64,000 bases of DNA from Solirubrobacteraceae bacterium (GTDB lineage: Bacteria > Actinomycetota > Thermoleophilia > Solirubrobacterales > Solirubrobacteraceae). Both the position numbers and the translations under genes were made by a program. The notes beneath the pieces are model-generated. The model had not been told where the DNA came from and ran no database searches. It was given only the letters and a program-made list of their open reading frames with translations. The stretch lies in contig JAEMQS010000006.1 in the NCBI GenBank assembly GCA_016463765.1, positions 1 through 64,000 of the forward strand, written 5' to 3'. Positions 38,870 to 48,480 of the stretch are shown one piece after another; within the stretch, counting starts at the first letter, position 1, and each line of letters starts with the position of its first letter.

Positions 38870-40549
38870 ATGACGAGCCCCATGACCCGCCGGAGGTTCG
38901 TGCGCGGTGCCGCCGTCGGCGCCGGGCTCGTGATCCTCGGTGACCCCCTCCTGGCGCGCGCCCAGCGCGCGACCGACATCGCCTTCACGCAGGGCGTCGC
39001 CTCGGGCGAGCCCGCGCAGCGCGGGATCACGCTCTGGACCAAGCTCGACGGGCTGGAGACCGCGAGCCGGCTGACGCTCGAGGTCAGCGCCGATCCGGGG
39101 TTCGGGTCGACCCTGCTGGCGACCGAGGTCCTCGCGGACCCCGCGCAGGGCGGGTCGGCGCGCACGCGCCTGGAAGGCGGCCCCCTGCAGCCCGGCGAGC
39201 AGTACTTCTACCGCTTCACGACCGGGTCTCAGGACTCCCCTGTGGGCCGCTTCCGGACGACGCGCCCGGCCGACAGCGCCGAGCCGGTGAAGGTCGCGTT
39301 CTTCAGCTGCCAGGAGTACATCGCGGGCTACTACTACGCCCATCGCGACCTGGCCGAGCAGGACGACATCGACCTCGTCGTCTGTCTGGGCGACTACATC
39401 TACGAGAAGGGCTTCGCGGGGACCGCCTCGGTGTCGAGGCCCGTCCGCAGGGACGAGTCGGCGCCGGAGACCGGCGAGACCGAGACGCTCGACGAGTACC
39501 GCGCGAAGTACGCCCTCTACCACTCGGACCCGCTCCTGCTCGAGGTCCGGCGCAAGTTCCCCCTCGTCGCCATCTGGGACGACCACGAGGTCGAGGACAA
39601 CTACGCAGGCACGTTCAAGGGCGGCGCCGCGGAGAAGCGCCGCCTCGCGTTCGGCGACCGGCGCCAGAACGGGTACCAGGCGCACTACGAGGCCATGCCG
39701 CGCGTCCGCGCCGCCGGCGAGCGCGACCGCACGTATGGGTCGATCAACCTCGGCGCGGCGGAGGTCTTCCTCCTCGACACCCGTCAGTACCGCACGAACC
39801 AGCCGTGCGACCCGACCGACAGCGCGCTCGCGCCGTTCTGCGGACCGTGGGAGTACAACCGCGGGTTCCGCACGCTGCTGGGCGCGCAGCAGAAGCAGTG
39901 GCTGAAGGACCGCCTGGTCGCGACCCCGGCGCCGTGGAAGCTCATCGGCAACCAGGTGATGATGATGTCCCTGGACTCCACGCCCGGCTGGCCGCTGAAC
40001 CCTGACGCGTGGGACGGATACGGCGCCGAGCGCGCCGAGCTGATCGACCACATGGTCCGCAACGGCGTCGAGGACGTCTCGTTCATCACCGGGGACATTC
40101 ACACGTTCTTCGCGGGATCCGTGAGCCGGACCGGGCGGGCGAAGAACTCCGTCGCCGGCCGCACGGACGGAGCGCGGGCCACGGAGTTCGTCTGCGGCTC
40201 GATCACCTCCCCCGGGATCGTCGACCGCCTGGCGTCCCGCGAACGGGAGCGGCGCGCCGCCGCGGCGCCCATCGACGGCCTCGTCCTGAACGTCAACCGC
40301 CACATCGCGTACTCGAACCAGGCCTACAAGGGCTACGGACTCGTCACCGCGAGCCCGACGGAGCTCACCGTCGACTACCGGGCCGTCCGGGACACCCGCA
40401 GTCTGCAGAACACGGCGTCGTTCCTGCTCGCCCGCTTCCGGGTCGCGCGCGGTGTCGCGGCGGTGGAGCGCACGTACTCGGCGTACCCGCTCGCGCCGCG
40501 CGGATCGGGCCCCCTGCCGCCCAGCCTGTCGCCCACGGCGGCGATCTGA
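38870..40549 (+). CDS. PhoD-like alkaline phosphatase/phosphodiesterase (Tat signal)
   Basis: MTRRRFVRGAAVGAGLVILG twin-arginine; VCLGDYIYEKGF, AIWDDHEVEDNYAG, SFITGDIHTF. Confidence 0.94.
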   Translation: MTSPMTRRRFVRGAAVGAGLVILGDPLLARAQRATDIAFTQGVASGEPAQRGITLWTKLDGLETASRLTLEVSADPGFGSTLLATEVLADPAQGGSARTRLEGGPLQPGEQYFYRFTTGSQDSPVGRFRTTRPADSAEPVKVAFFSCQEYIAGYYYAHRDLAEQDDIDLVVCLGDYIYEKGFAGTASVSRPVRRDESAPETGETETLDEYRAKYALYHSDPLLLEVRRKFPLVAIWDDHEVEDNYAGTFKGGAAEKRRLAFGDRRQNGYQAHYEAMPRVRAAGERDRTYGSINLGAAEVFLLDTRQYRTNQPCDPTDSALAPFCGPWEYNRGFRTLLGAQQKQWLKDRLVATPAPWKLIGNQVMMMSLDSTPGWPLNPDAWDGYGAERAELIDHMVRNGVEDVSFITGDIHTFFAGSVSRTGRAKNSVAGRTDGARATEFVCGSITSPGIVDRLASRERERRAAAAPIDGLVLNVNRHIAYSNQAYKGYGLVTASPTELTVDYRAVRDTRSLQNTASFLLARFRVARGVAAVERTYSAYPLAPRGSGPLPPSLSPTAAI

Positions 40550-40558
40550 GCGGCGACT

Positions 40559-40581
40559 CTCACCCTCAGGTCGAGGGTGAG
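40559..40581. terminator. Terminator-like hairpin between convergent phoD-like and gntR
   Basis: CTCACCCTC-aggtc-GAGGGTGAG, perfect 9-bp stem overlapping the gntR stop. Confidence 0.55.
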
Positions 40582-41351
40582 ATGTTCTCCGGCTGAGGGG
40601 CCGCCATGAGCCGCATGACGTGGATGTGCAGGCCCCCTGGGGCGAAGACGTCGGCCGAGCACTGCACCGGCCGCCCATCCGGCAGGTGCATGACCTCCAT
40701 GAGCTCGAGGACGGCCGTCGGCTCGGTGATGTCGAGTGCCGCGGAAGCGGGATCGTCGCCCCCGAGCAGCCGCGGTCGCACGTGGGTCTTCGCAAAGGCC
40801 ACGGGGACCCCGAACTCCGGCAGCAGGTCGAGCACCATGCGGCCCTGCTCCAGACCGGCGGCGATCTTCGCCGCGTCGGGCAGCGAGATGGACGGGTGCA
40901 GGACGTCGCGCATGAACGCGACGGGCTCGCCGTCGGCCACGAGCGTGCGCTCGACGGTGGTCGCACGCGCACCCGGCTCGAGTTCCAGCGCCACCGCCGC
41001 GTCCCGCGGCGCGTCGCCGTGCTCGATCCGCAGCGCGCGGACCGCGAGCTCGATGCCCTGGCGCTCGGCGAGCAGCGCGTAGGACTCCAGGACCTCGAGC
41101 CCGTCGCTGAAGCCGCGCCGCCGGGCGATCGACCCGACGTAGGTCCCGCTCCCCTGCCGGCGGACGACCTCCCCGGTCTCCTCCAGGCGTGAGAGCGCCG
41201 CGCGCAGCGTGCCCCGCGAGACCCCGAGCATCGCGGCGAGGTCGTGCTCGGGCGGGAGCCGGTCGCCCGCGCGATGGCGGCCGGGCGACAGCCACTGCCG
41301 CAGCGCCTGCTCTGCGTGATCGACGAGCGGGCGGTGCTCGGTGGTCGCCAT
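40566..41351 (-). CDS. GntR family regulator (HutC/UTRA-type)
   Basis: GDRLPPEHDLAAMLGVSRGTLRAALSRLEETGEVVRRQGSGTYVG plus UTRA-like effector domain. Confidence 0.93.
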   Translation of the reverse strand: MATTEHRPLVDHAEQALRQWLSPGRHRAGDRLPPEHDLAAMLGVSRGTLRAALSRLEETGEVVRRQGSGTYVGSIARRRGFSDGLEVLESYALLAERQGIELAVRALRIEHGDAPRDAAVALELEPGARATTVERTLVADGEPVAFMRDVLHPSISLPDAAKIAAGLEQGRMVLDLLPEFGVPVAFAKTHVRPRLLGGDDPASAALDITEPTAVLELMEVMHLPDGRPVQCSADVFAPGGLHIHVMRLMAAPQPENISPST

Positions 41352-41363
41352 GCGCACCAGTGT

Positions 41364-41378
41364 ACGAACCTGTTCGTC
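41364..41378. promoter_or_regulatory. Candidate GntR operator copy 1 (ACGAACctGTTCGTC)
   Basis: Perfect 6-2-6 inverted repeat ACGAAC-CT-GTTCGT 13 nt upstream of gntR start. Confidence 0.6.
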
Positions 41379-41426
41379 CACCGGGACTGGACCGAATGCA
41401 GGAAATCTCGCCACGCGCTCGTCCCA

Positions 41427-41441
41427 GTGAACAAATTCGTC
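41427..41441. promoter_or_regulatory. Candidate GntR operator copy 2 (GTGAACaaaTTCGTC)
   Basis: Shares GAAC-N3-TTCGTC with copy 1, offset exactly 63 bp, immediately upstream of soxD. Confidence 0.5.
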
Positions 41442-41458
41442 TACTGTGCCGCGGCACC

Positions 41459-41722
41459 GTGTCGTTCGTCCTGGAATGCCCCCACTGCGGACCCCGCGAG
41501 GTCACCGACTTCCGGTTCGGGGGTGAGGTCCGCCCCGGGGACGACGGGGGCCGGCCGGACGCCGCGGCCCTCACGCGCACGCTGTACCTGCGGGCCAACG
41601 TCGACGGGGTCCAGCGCGAGTGGTGGCAGCACCGCTCGGGCTGCGGCGCCTGGTTCCGGGCCGAGCGGGACACCGGGACGAACCGCGTCCTGCGGACCGC
41701 CGCCGCCGAGGTCGCGTGGTGA
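41459..41722 (+). CDS. soxD: Sarcosine oxidase subunit delta
   Basis: FVLECPHCGPREVTDFRFGGEV...RANVDGVQREWWQHRSGCGAWFRAERDT. Confidence 0.93.
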   Translation: MSFVLECPHCGPREVTDFRFGGEVRPGDDGGRPDAAALTRTLYLRANVDGVQREWWQHRSGCGAWFRAERDTGTNRVLRTAAAEVAW

Positions 41723-44568
41723 AGGGGAGACTGCCGTACAACGTCGGCGGCGCGCGGATCGACCGCTCGCGCGTGCTCCGGTTCACCTTCGACGGCAAGG
41801 TCGTCGAGGCCCATCCCGGCGACACGGTCGGCTCCGCACTGCATGCGGCCGGCCAGACCACGCTGTCGCGCTCCTTCAAGTACCACCGCCCCCGCGGGCT
41901 GCTGTGCTGCGCGGGGCAGTGCCCGAACTGCCTGGTCGACGTCGACGGGAGCCCGGGCGTGCGGGCGTGCACCGAGCCGGTCCGCGAGGGCATGACGGTG
42001 ACGCCGCAGAACGCGTGGCCGTCCCTGGGCTTCGACGCGCTGCGCGCGGTCGACCGCGTCGGCGGACCGTTCACCCCGCCCGGCTTCTACTACAAGATGC
42101 TCATCCGCCCGCGGGCCGCATGGCGGCTGGCCGAGCCGATGATCCGCCGCGTCGCGGGGCTCGGGCGCCTCGACCCAGGCGCGACCGAGCGGCGCTGGCG
42201 CACCGACTACCGCCGGCGGCACTGCGACGTTCTGGTCGTCGGCGGCGGCATCGCCGGGCTGGCCGCCGCCGTCCGGGCGGCTGAGCTCGGCGCCGATGTC
42301 GTGCTGGCCGACGACGGGCCGGAACCGGGTGGCCGCTGCCTGGCCGAGGGCGACGGCGCGCGGGTCGCCGCGCTGGCCGAGCGAGCGAGCGCCGCGGGCG
42401 TCGAGCTGCTCCAGGGCGCCAGCGCGCTGGGGTTCTTCGACGGCCTCGTGGCGGTCTGGCAGGGCAGCGTGCTGCACCAGGTGCGCGCGGCGCGGACCGT
42501 CGTGGCGACCGGCGCGGTCGAGCAGCCGCTCCTCTTCGCCGGCAACGACCTACCAGGCGTGATGCTGTCCGGCGCGGTGCGCCGGCTCATCTCGCTGTAC
42601 GGGGTGGCGCCGGGAACGAGGGCGGTGGTCGCCGGGGTGGGTGACCCCGCCCTCGAGGCGGCGGTCGCGCTGCGGGCGGCGGGGATCCACGTCGCGGCGG
42701 TCGCCGACGCCCGCCCGTCTCCGACCGGGGAAGCCGCCGACGCCCTGCGCGCGGCCGGCGTGCCGCTGCTCGAAGGCCACACGGTCGTGCGGGCGGCCGG
42801 AGGTTCCCGGGTCGCGAAGGTCACCCTCGCCGCGCCCGACGGCACGCGATCCCGGCTGCGGGCCGACCTGCTCGTGATCAGCGGCGGGATGGCGCCCGCG
42901 ACCTCCCTCCTCGCGCAGGCGGGCACGTCGCTGGAGCACGACGGCGAGCGCGGGCGGTTCGTCCCCGCCGACCTTCCCCCGGGCGTCTTCGCCGCCGGTC
43001 AGGTCCTCGGCCACGACGCACCGGCTGCCGCCGAGCTGTCCGGCGCGGTGGCCGGCGCCGACGCCGCCCACGAACTCGGGCTCGGCGACGACGCGTCACG
43101 CGCCCTGCTCGCCGAGGACGTCTCGGCGCTGCGCGGGGCCTCGCCCGGCACGCCGTCGGCGCCCCCGCCCGCGCCGCCGAAGGGCGAGCGCGGGCGCTGT
43201 GTCGTCTGCCTGTGCGAGGACGTGACGGTCAAGGACCTCAAGACCGCCGTGGCCGAGGGCTTCGACGACATCGAGCTCGCCAAGCGGTACACCACCGCGA
43301 CGATGGGGCCGTGCCAGGGGCGCATGTGCCAGCGGGCGGTCAACGCCGTGCTCGCGGAGGAGACCGGGCGCGCGCCCGCCGCCGTCGGCCTGACCACCGC
43401 GCGCCCGCCGTGGACGACCGTGCCGCTCGGCGTCCTGGCCGGCCGCCCGTACCAGCCGGCGAAGCGCTCGGCCCTGCACGCCCGCCACCGCGAGGCCGGC
43501 GCGCGGATCGAGTGGGCGGGCGACTGGCGCCGCGCCTACGACTACGGCGACCCCGACGCCGAGATCGCCGCGGTGCACGACGGCTGCGGGGTCATCGACG
43601 TGTCGTCGCTGGGCAAGCTGCTGGTCCGTGGGCCGGACGCCGCGGCGTTCCTCGACCGCGTGTACCCCAACCGCATGAGCACCCTCGCGCCCGGGCGCAT
43701 CCGCTACGGCGTGCTCACCGGCGAGGCGGGGCGGATCATCGACGACGGCACCGTCGCGCGGCTCGACGACGAGACGTTCTACGTCACGACCACGTCCAGC
43801 GGAGCCGGTGCGATCTTCGAGTGGCTGCAGTGGTGGCAGGCCGACTGGCGGCTGGACGTGCGGATCACCGACGTCACGCAGTCGCTGAGTGCCGTGAACG
43901 TCGCCGGGCCACGCGCCCGGGACGTGCTCGCCGTGCTCGCGCCCGGCCTGGACTGCTCCGCGGACGGCTTCGGCTACCTGGACGCGCGGCGCGGGGCCGT
44001 CGCGGGCGTCGAGGCGCTCGCGCTGCGCATCGGGTTCGTCGGCGAGCTCGGGTACGAGCTGCATGTCGCCTCCGCGCACGCGCTGACGCTGTGGGACGCG
44101 CTCGTCGCGGCGGGCGCGCGGCCGTTCGGCCTGGAACCCCAGCGCGTGCTGCGCCTGCAGAAGGGCCACCCCATCATCGGCGTGGACACCGACGCCGAGA
44201 CCACCCCGGCGATGGCCGGTATGGACTTCGCCGTGAAGCTCGACAAGGACGAGCCGTTCGTGGGCAGGTGGGCGCTCGAGCGCCTGGCCTCCCGTGAGTG
44301 CACCGAGCGGCTCGTCGGCGTCGTGATCGAGGGCGAGCACGTCCCCGGCGACGGCGCGGTCGTCGTCGCCGGGGACGCCCCGGCCGGGCGGATCACGAGC
44401 GCGCGCCGGTCCGCGCGGCTGGGCCGTGGCATCGGCTTGGCCTGGGTGCCCAACGGCCTGTCGGAGCTGGGATCGAGGATCGAGATCCGCGACGGCGGCA
44501 CGACCTTCGCGGCAGAGGTCGTCGACGCCGCCTTCTACGACCCCGACGGCGAGCGGCTGCGCACATGA
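41719..44568 (+). CDS. soxA: Sarcosine oxidase subunit alpha-like protein with Fer2_4-type and BFD-type cysteine motifs
   Basis: YHRPRGLLCCAGQCPNCLVDVDGSPGVRACTEPV; RCVVCLCEDVTVKDLKTAVAEGFDDIELAKRYTTATMGPCQGRMC; C-terminal GCV_T domain. Confidence 0.92.
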   Translation: MKGRLPYNVGGARIDRSRVLRFTFDGKVVEAHPGDTVGSALHAAGQTTLSRSFKYHRPRGLLCCAGQCPNCLVDVDGSPGVRACTEPVREGMTVTPQNAWPSLGFDALRAVDRVGGPFTPPGFYYKMLIRPRAAWRLAEPMIRRVAGLGRLDPGATERRWRTDYRRRHCDVLVVGGGIAGLAAAVRAAELGADVVLADDGPEPGGRCLAEGDGARVAALAERASAAGVELLQGASALGFFDGLVAVWQGSVLHQVRAARTVVATGAVEQPLLFAGNDLPGVMLSGAVRRLISLYGVAPGTRAVVAGVGDPALEAAVALRAAGIHVAAVADARPSPTGEAADALRAAGVPLLEGHTVVRAAGGSRVAKVTLAAPDGTRSRLRADLLVISGGMAPATSLLAQAGTSLEHDGERGRFVPADLPPGVFAAGQVLGHDAPAAAELSGAVAGADAAHELGLGDDASRALLAEDVSALRGASPGTPSAPPPAPPKGERGRCVVCLCEDVTVKDLKTAVAEGFDDIELAKRYTTATMGPCQGRMCQRAVNAVLAEETGRAPAAVGLTTARPPWTTVPLGVLAGRPYQPAKRSALHARHREAGARIEWAGDWRRAYDYGDPDAEIAAVHDGCGVIDVSSLGKLLVRGPDAAAFLDRVYPNRMSTLAPGRIRYGVLTGEAGRIIDDGTVARLDDETFYVTTTSSGAGAIFEWLQWWQADWRLDVRITDVTQSLSAVNVAGPRARDVLAVLAPGLDCSADGFGYLDARRGAVAGVEALALRIGFVGELGYELHVASAHALTLWDALVAAGARPFGLEPQRVLRLQKGHPIIGVDTDAETTPAMAGMDFAVKLDKDEPFVGRWALERLASRECTERLVGVVIEGEHVPGDGAVVVAGDAPAGRITSARRSARLGRGIGLAWVPNGLSELGSRIEIRDGGTTFAAEVVDAAFYDPDGERLRT

Positions 44569-45119
44569 TCGACCTCGGCTTCCTGGACCCGGCGGCCAGC
44601 ACGCCGCCGCCCCGCAGCCCGGTGGGCGACGTCCCCGGCGCGGGCGCGCTGGTCGACCGGTCGCTCGTGGTGAAGACCGAGCTGCAGACCGGTCCGGACG
44701 ACACCGCCGAGCTCGCCGCCGCCGTCGAGCGCGCGACCGGCGCGCCGCCGCGGACAGGCCGTGCGATCGAGGCCGACGGCGCGTGGTGGTGCCCGCTGAC
44801 GCCCACCCGCGTGCTCGTCGTCGGCGACCCGCCCGCCACGCCGGCGCCACCGGTCAGCGCCGTCACCGTCACCTCAGGGTTCGCCGCGTTCGGCCTGAGC
44901 GGCCCGACCGCGCGCGCGGTCCTGGCTCGTGTCAGCGCGCTGGACCTCCGCCGCGCGGACACCGGCACGCTCCTGCCCGGCTCGGTCGCGCGCGTCCCCG
45001 CGATCGTCCTCTGCCGCCGCGAGGACGAGCTCCTGATCCTGGCCGGCAGCGCCCACGCGCAGTACCTGTGGGAGACCCTCGTCGACGCGGCCGAGCCGTC
45101 GCAGGTGACGCATGCGTGA
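44565..45119 (+). CDS. soxG: Sarcosine oxidase subunit gamma
   Basis: Position between alpha and beta genes, 4-nt overlap with alpha; SoxG-like/GCV_T-like sequence. Confidence 0.8.
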   Translation: MIDLGFLDPAASTPPPRSPVGDVPGAGALVDRSLVVKTELQTGPDDTAELAAAVERATGAPPRTGRAIEADGAWWCPLTPTRVLVVGDPPATPAPPVSAVTVTSGFAAFGLSGPTARAVLARVSALDLRRADTGTLLPGSVARVPAIVLCRREDELLILAGSAHAQYLWETLVDAAEPSQVTHA

Positions 45120-46326
45120 CCTGTTCCGCACCCGCCGCATGTGGCGGCCCCGGCAGGACCTTAAGCCCCACTACGACGTCGTCATCGTCGGCGGCGGCAC
45201 CCACGGCCTCGCCGCCGCGCACTACCTCGCCCACCACCACGGGATCACCGACGTCGCCGTCCTCGAGAAGAAGTACCTCGGCTCGGGCGCGGCGGGCCGC
45301 AACACCACGATCGTGCGCGCGAACTACAAGACGCCCGAGGGCGCGCGGTTCTACGACGCGTCCCTGAAGCTCTACGAGGGGCTGTCCGCCGAGCTGGACT
45401 ACAACCTCATGTTCAGCCAGCACGGCCACCTCACCCTCGCGCACTCCGACCGCGCGCTGATGGTCATGCGCGAGCGCGCGGAGGCCAACCGGCTGCTCGG
45501 CATCGAGTCCGAGCTCATCGACGCGCGTGAGGTCGCCTCGATGGTTCCGGTGATGGCGCCGCTGGACACCATGGAGCACCCGGTGCGCGGCGCGCTGTAC
45601 CACCGCCCCGGCGGGGTGATCCGCCACGACGCGGTCGTCTGGGGCTTCGCGCGCAGCGCCGACCGCGGCGGCGCCGAACTGCATCCGGGCACCGAGGTCA
45701 CCGGCATCGACGTGCAGGGCGGGCGGGTGACGGGCGTGCGGACGAACCGCGGCGACGTCTCTGCGGGGACGGTCATCCTCGCGACCGCCGGGTGGAGCTC
45801 CCTGACCGCGTCGCTGGCGGGCGTCGAGCTGCCGATCACGACGCACCTGCTCCAGGCGTTCGTCACCGAGCCGCTGAAGCCGCTGCTCGACACGATCATC
45901 GTCTCGGGCGACCTGCACGTCTACGTCAGCCAGACCGACCGCGGCGAGTTCCTCATCGGCAGCGAGATCGAGCCGTGGACGACGTACCGCATGCAGGGCA
46001 CGCTGAACTTCCTGCAGGACTGCTCGCGCCACGCGCTCGAGCTGTTCCCGTGGCTGGGGCGCGCGCGGATGCTGCGCGCGTGGGCCGGGCTGTGCGACCT
46101 GACCCCGGACTACTCGCCGATCATGGGCGCGTGCGAGGTCGACGGGCTGCTCCTGTCCGCCGGCTGGGGCACCTACGGCTTCAAGGCGGCGCCCATCGTG
46201 GGACACACGCTCGCCGAGCAGGTTGCGACCGGCCGGACCCCGGAGCTCATCGCCCCGTTCGCGCTCGAGCGCTTCCACCGCGACGAGCTCGTCAGCGAAC
46301 TGGCGGCGGCGGCGGTCAGCCACTAA
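45112..46326 (+). CDS. soxB: Sarcosine oxidase subunit beta (FAD-dependent oxidoreductase)
   Basis: DVVIVGGGTHGLAAAHYLA, GAAGRNTTIVRANY, GGVIRHDAVVWGFARSAD (His corresponding to the covalent FMN site), SAGWGTYGFKAAP. Confidence 0.93.
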   Translation: MRDLFRTRRMWRPRQDLKPHYDVVIVGGGTHGLAAAHYLAHHHGITDVAVLEKKYLGSGAAGRNTTIVRANYKTPEGARFYDASLKLYEGLSAELDYNLMFSQHGHLTLAHSDRALMVMRERAEANRLLGIESELIDAREVASMVPVMAPLDTMEHPVRGALYHRPGGVIRHDAVVWGFARSADRGGAELHPGTEVTGIDVQGGRVTGVRTNRGDVSAGTVILATAGWSSLTASLAGVELPITTHLLQAFVTEPLKPLLDTIIVSGDLHVYVSQTDRGEFLIGSEIEPWTTYRMQGTLNFLQDCSRHALELFPWLGRARMLRAWAGLCDLTPDYSPIMGACEVDGLLLSAGWGTYGFKAAPIVGHTLAEQVATGRTPELIAPFALERFHRDELVSELAAAAVSH

Positions 46327-46338
46327 TACCGTTGGCGC

Positions 46339-47202
<864 letters not shown>

Positions 47203-47245
47203 ACAGCAGTTCCTGATCGTTCACGGTCGCGATACCATCCGCGCC

Positions 47246-48331
47246 GTGTCCCGGGTCGTCGTCCTGCTCATCGTCCTGGCCGTGGCCATCACGGCGCCGG
47301 CGACCGCCGTGGCGTCACCTGGTCCCCTCGCGCACGAGACCGACCCGGCGACGGGCGACGGGGTCCTCATCGTGAGCAGCTACAGCCCGTCGCTCGGTCC
47401 ACTGACCTGGGAGCAGTGTCCCCCCGGCGGTGCGTGCGCGCCGTTCGACGACGGCGACGGGAACGAGATGCGGCTGGCCGTGGGCGACCCGCCCGCCGGG
47501 ACCACGTACCGCGTGACCCAGGCCGCCACGACACTCGCAAGTGAGCCGTGGCAGGGCCGGCTGCACCGCGTCATGGGCCCGACGTACACCGGAGACCTGC
47601 GGGTCGGCTCCCGTGTCGCCCCGATGCTCGGCGCCTGGTCGCGCGGCTGGGGCGTCGAGAAGGCGCATCTCCAACTCCAGGCGTGCCCGGACGCCGTCTC
47701 GGCCAATGGGTGCGTCGTGATCTACGACACCTTGCTCTTCGGGCCCTGCTCGGCCGGTCAAGGCAGGGTGCTCGCGGCCCGTGACGCCGGGAAGTGGCTG
47801 CGTGTCGCCGAGGACCTCGGCTCGCAGCGCCTCCCCATGCCGGCGATCGGCTACGCCCAGCCCGAAGTGCTGACGCCGCTCACGGCGAACGCCCGTGTCG
47901 CGGTCACGCTCGCCGGCCGGATCGAGCCGGGTGGCGCCGACGGCGGCCCGTGCATCGGCGGCAGCTACGTGAGCCCGGGCTTCCCGTGGCCCGACCCCGG
48001 CTACCGCGACCCCGGCTACGTCGACCCGGGTCCGGACACGAAGGGCGCGGACAAGAAGCCGAAGGTCACGCTGCCCAAGCGGATCACGCGACACCAGCGC
48101 AGGGGCTTCGTCGCGGCGACGGTCACCTGTCCCGTCCGCTGCCGCCTCGAGCTGCGCGTGTCCCAGGGTCGCCGCGGGCTCACCGTGCGCCGCACGCTGA
48201 AGCGGGGCACGACCTCCGTCGCGCTGCCCACCGCGAAGGTCCGGCGCACCCTGCGCACGGGCACGGTGCGCGTTCGGGTGAAGGTCGGCGGCAGAGTGCT
48301 CGCCAACCGCTTGGTGACGCTGCGCCGCTGA
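47246..48331 (+). CDS. Secreted hypothetical protein (GTG start proposed)
   Basis: Signal peptide VSRVVVLLIVLAVAITAPATAVA; PDPGYRDPGYVDPGPD linker; C-terminal Ig-like/beta region. Confidence 0.6.
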   Translation: MSRVVVLLIVLAVAITAPATAVASPGPLAHETDPATGDGVLIVSSYSPSLGPLTWEQCPPGGACAPFDDGDGNEMRLAVGDPPAGTTYRVTQAATTLASEPWQGRLHRVMGPTYTGDLRVGSRVAPMLGAWSRGWGVEKAHLQLQACPDAVSANGCVVIYDTLLFGPCSAGQGRVLAARDAGKWLRVAEDLGSQRLPMPAIGYAQPEVLTPLTANARVAVTLAGRIEPGGADGGPCIGGSYVSPGFPWPDPGYRDPGYVDPGPDTKGADKKPKVTLPKRITRHQRRGFVAATVTCPVRCRLELRVSQGRRGLTVRRTLKRGTTSVALPTAKVRRTLRTGTVRVRVKVGGRVLANRLVTLRR

Positions 48332-48480
48332 CCTGCGGGAAGGTGCGAGGCCGGCGCCCGTAGTTTCCCCGTCCCCATGAGCGGGAGGACCGGGCGCCCA
48401 GTCGTCCATGCGTCTCGGGGTTGGCGCGGAGGCACCCGATGAAGGAGCCCGTACCGTTTCCATCCTCCTGAGGTTCCCGA

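Noticed and set aside
38849-41434. 861-aa - strand ORF
   Set aside because: Shadow of the PhoD gene and frame-shifted overlap with gntR.
48332-48480. c-di-GMP riboswitch-like leader upstream of the chemoreceptor
   Set aside because: GC-rich leader, but the GEMM core motifs could not be identified; an Infernal/Rfam scan would be needed.
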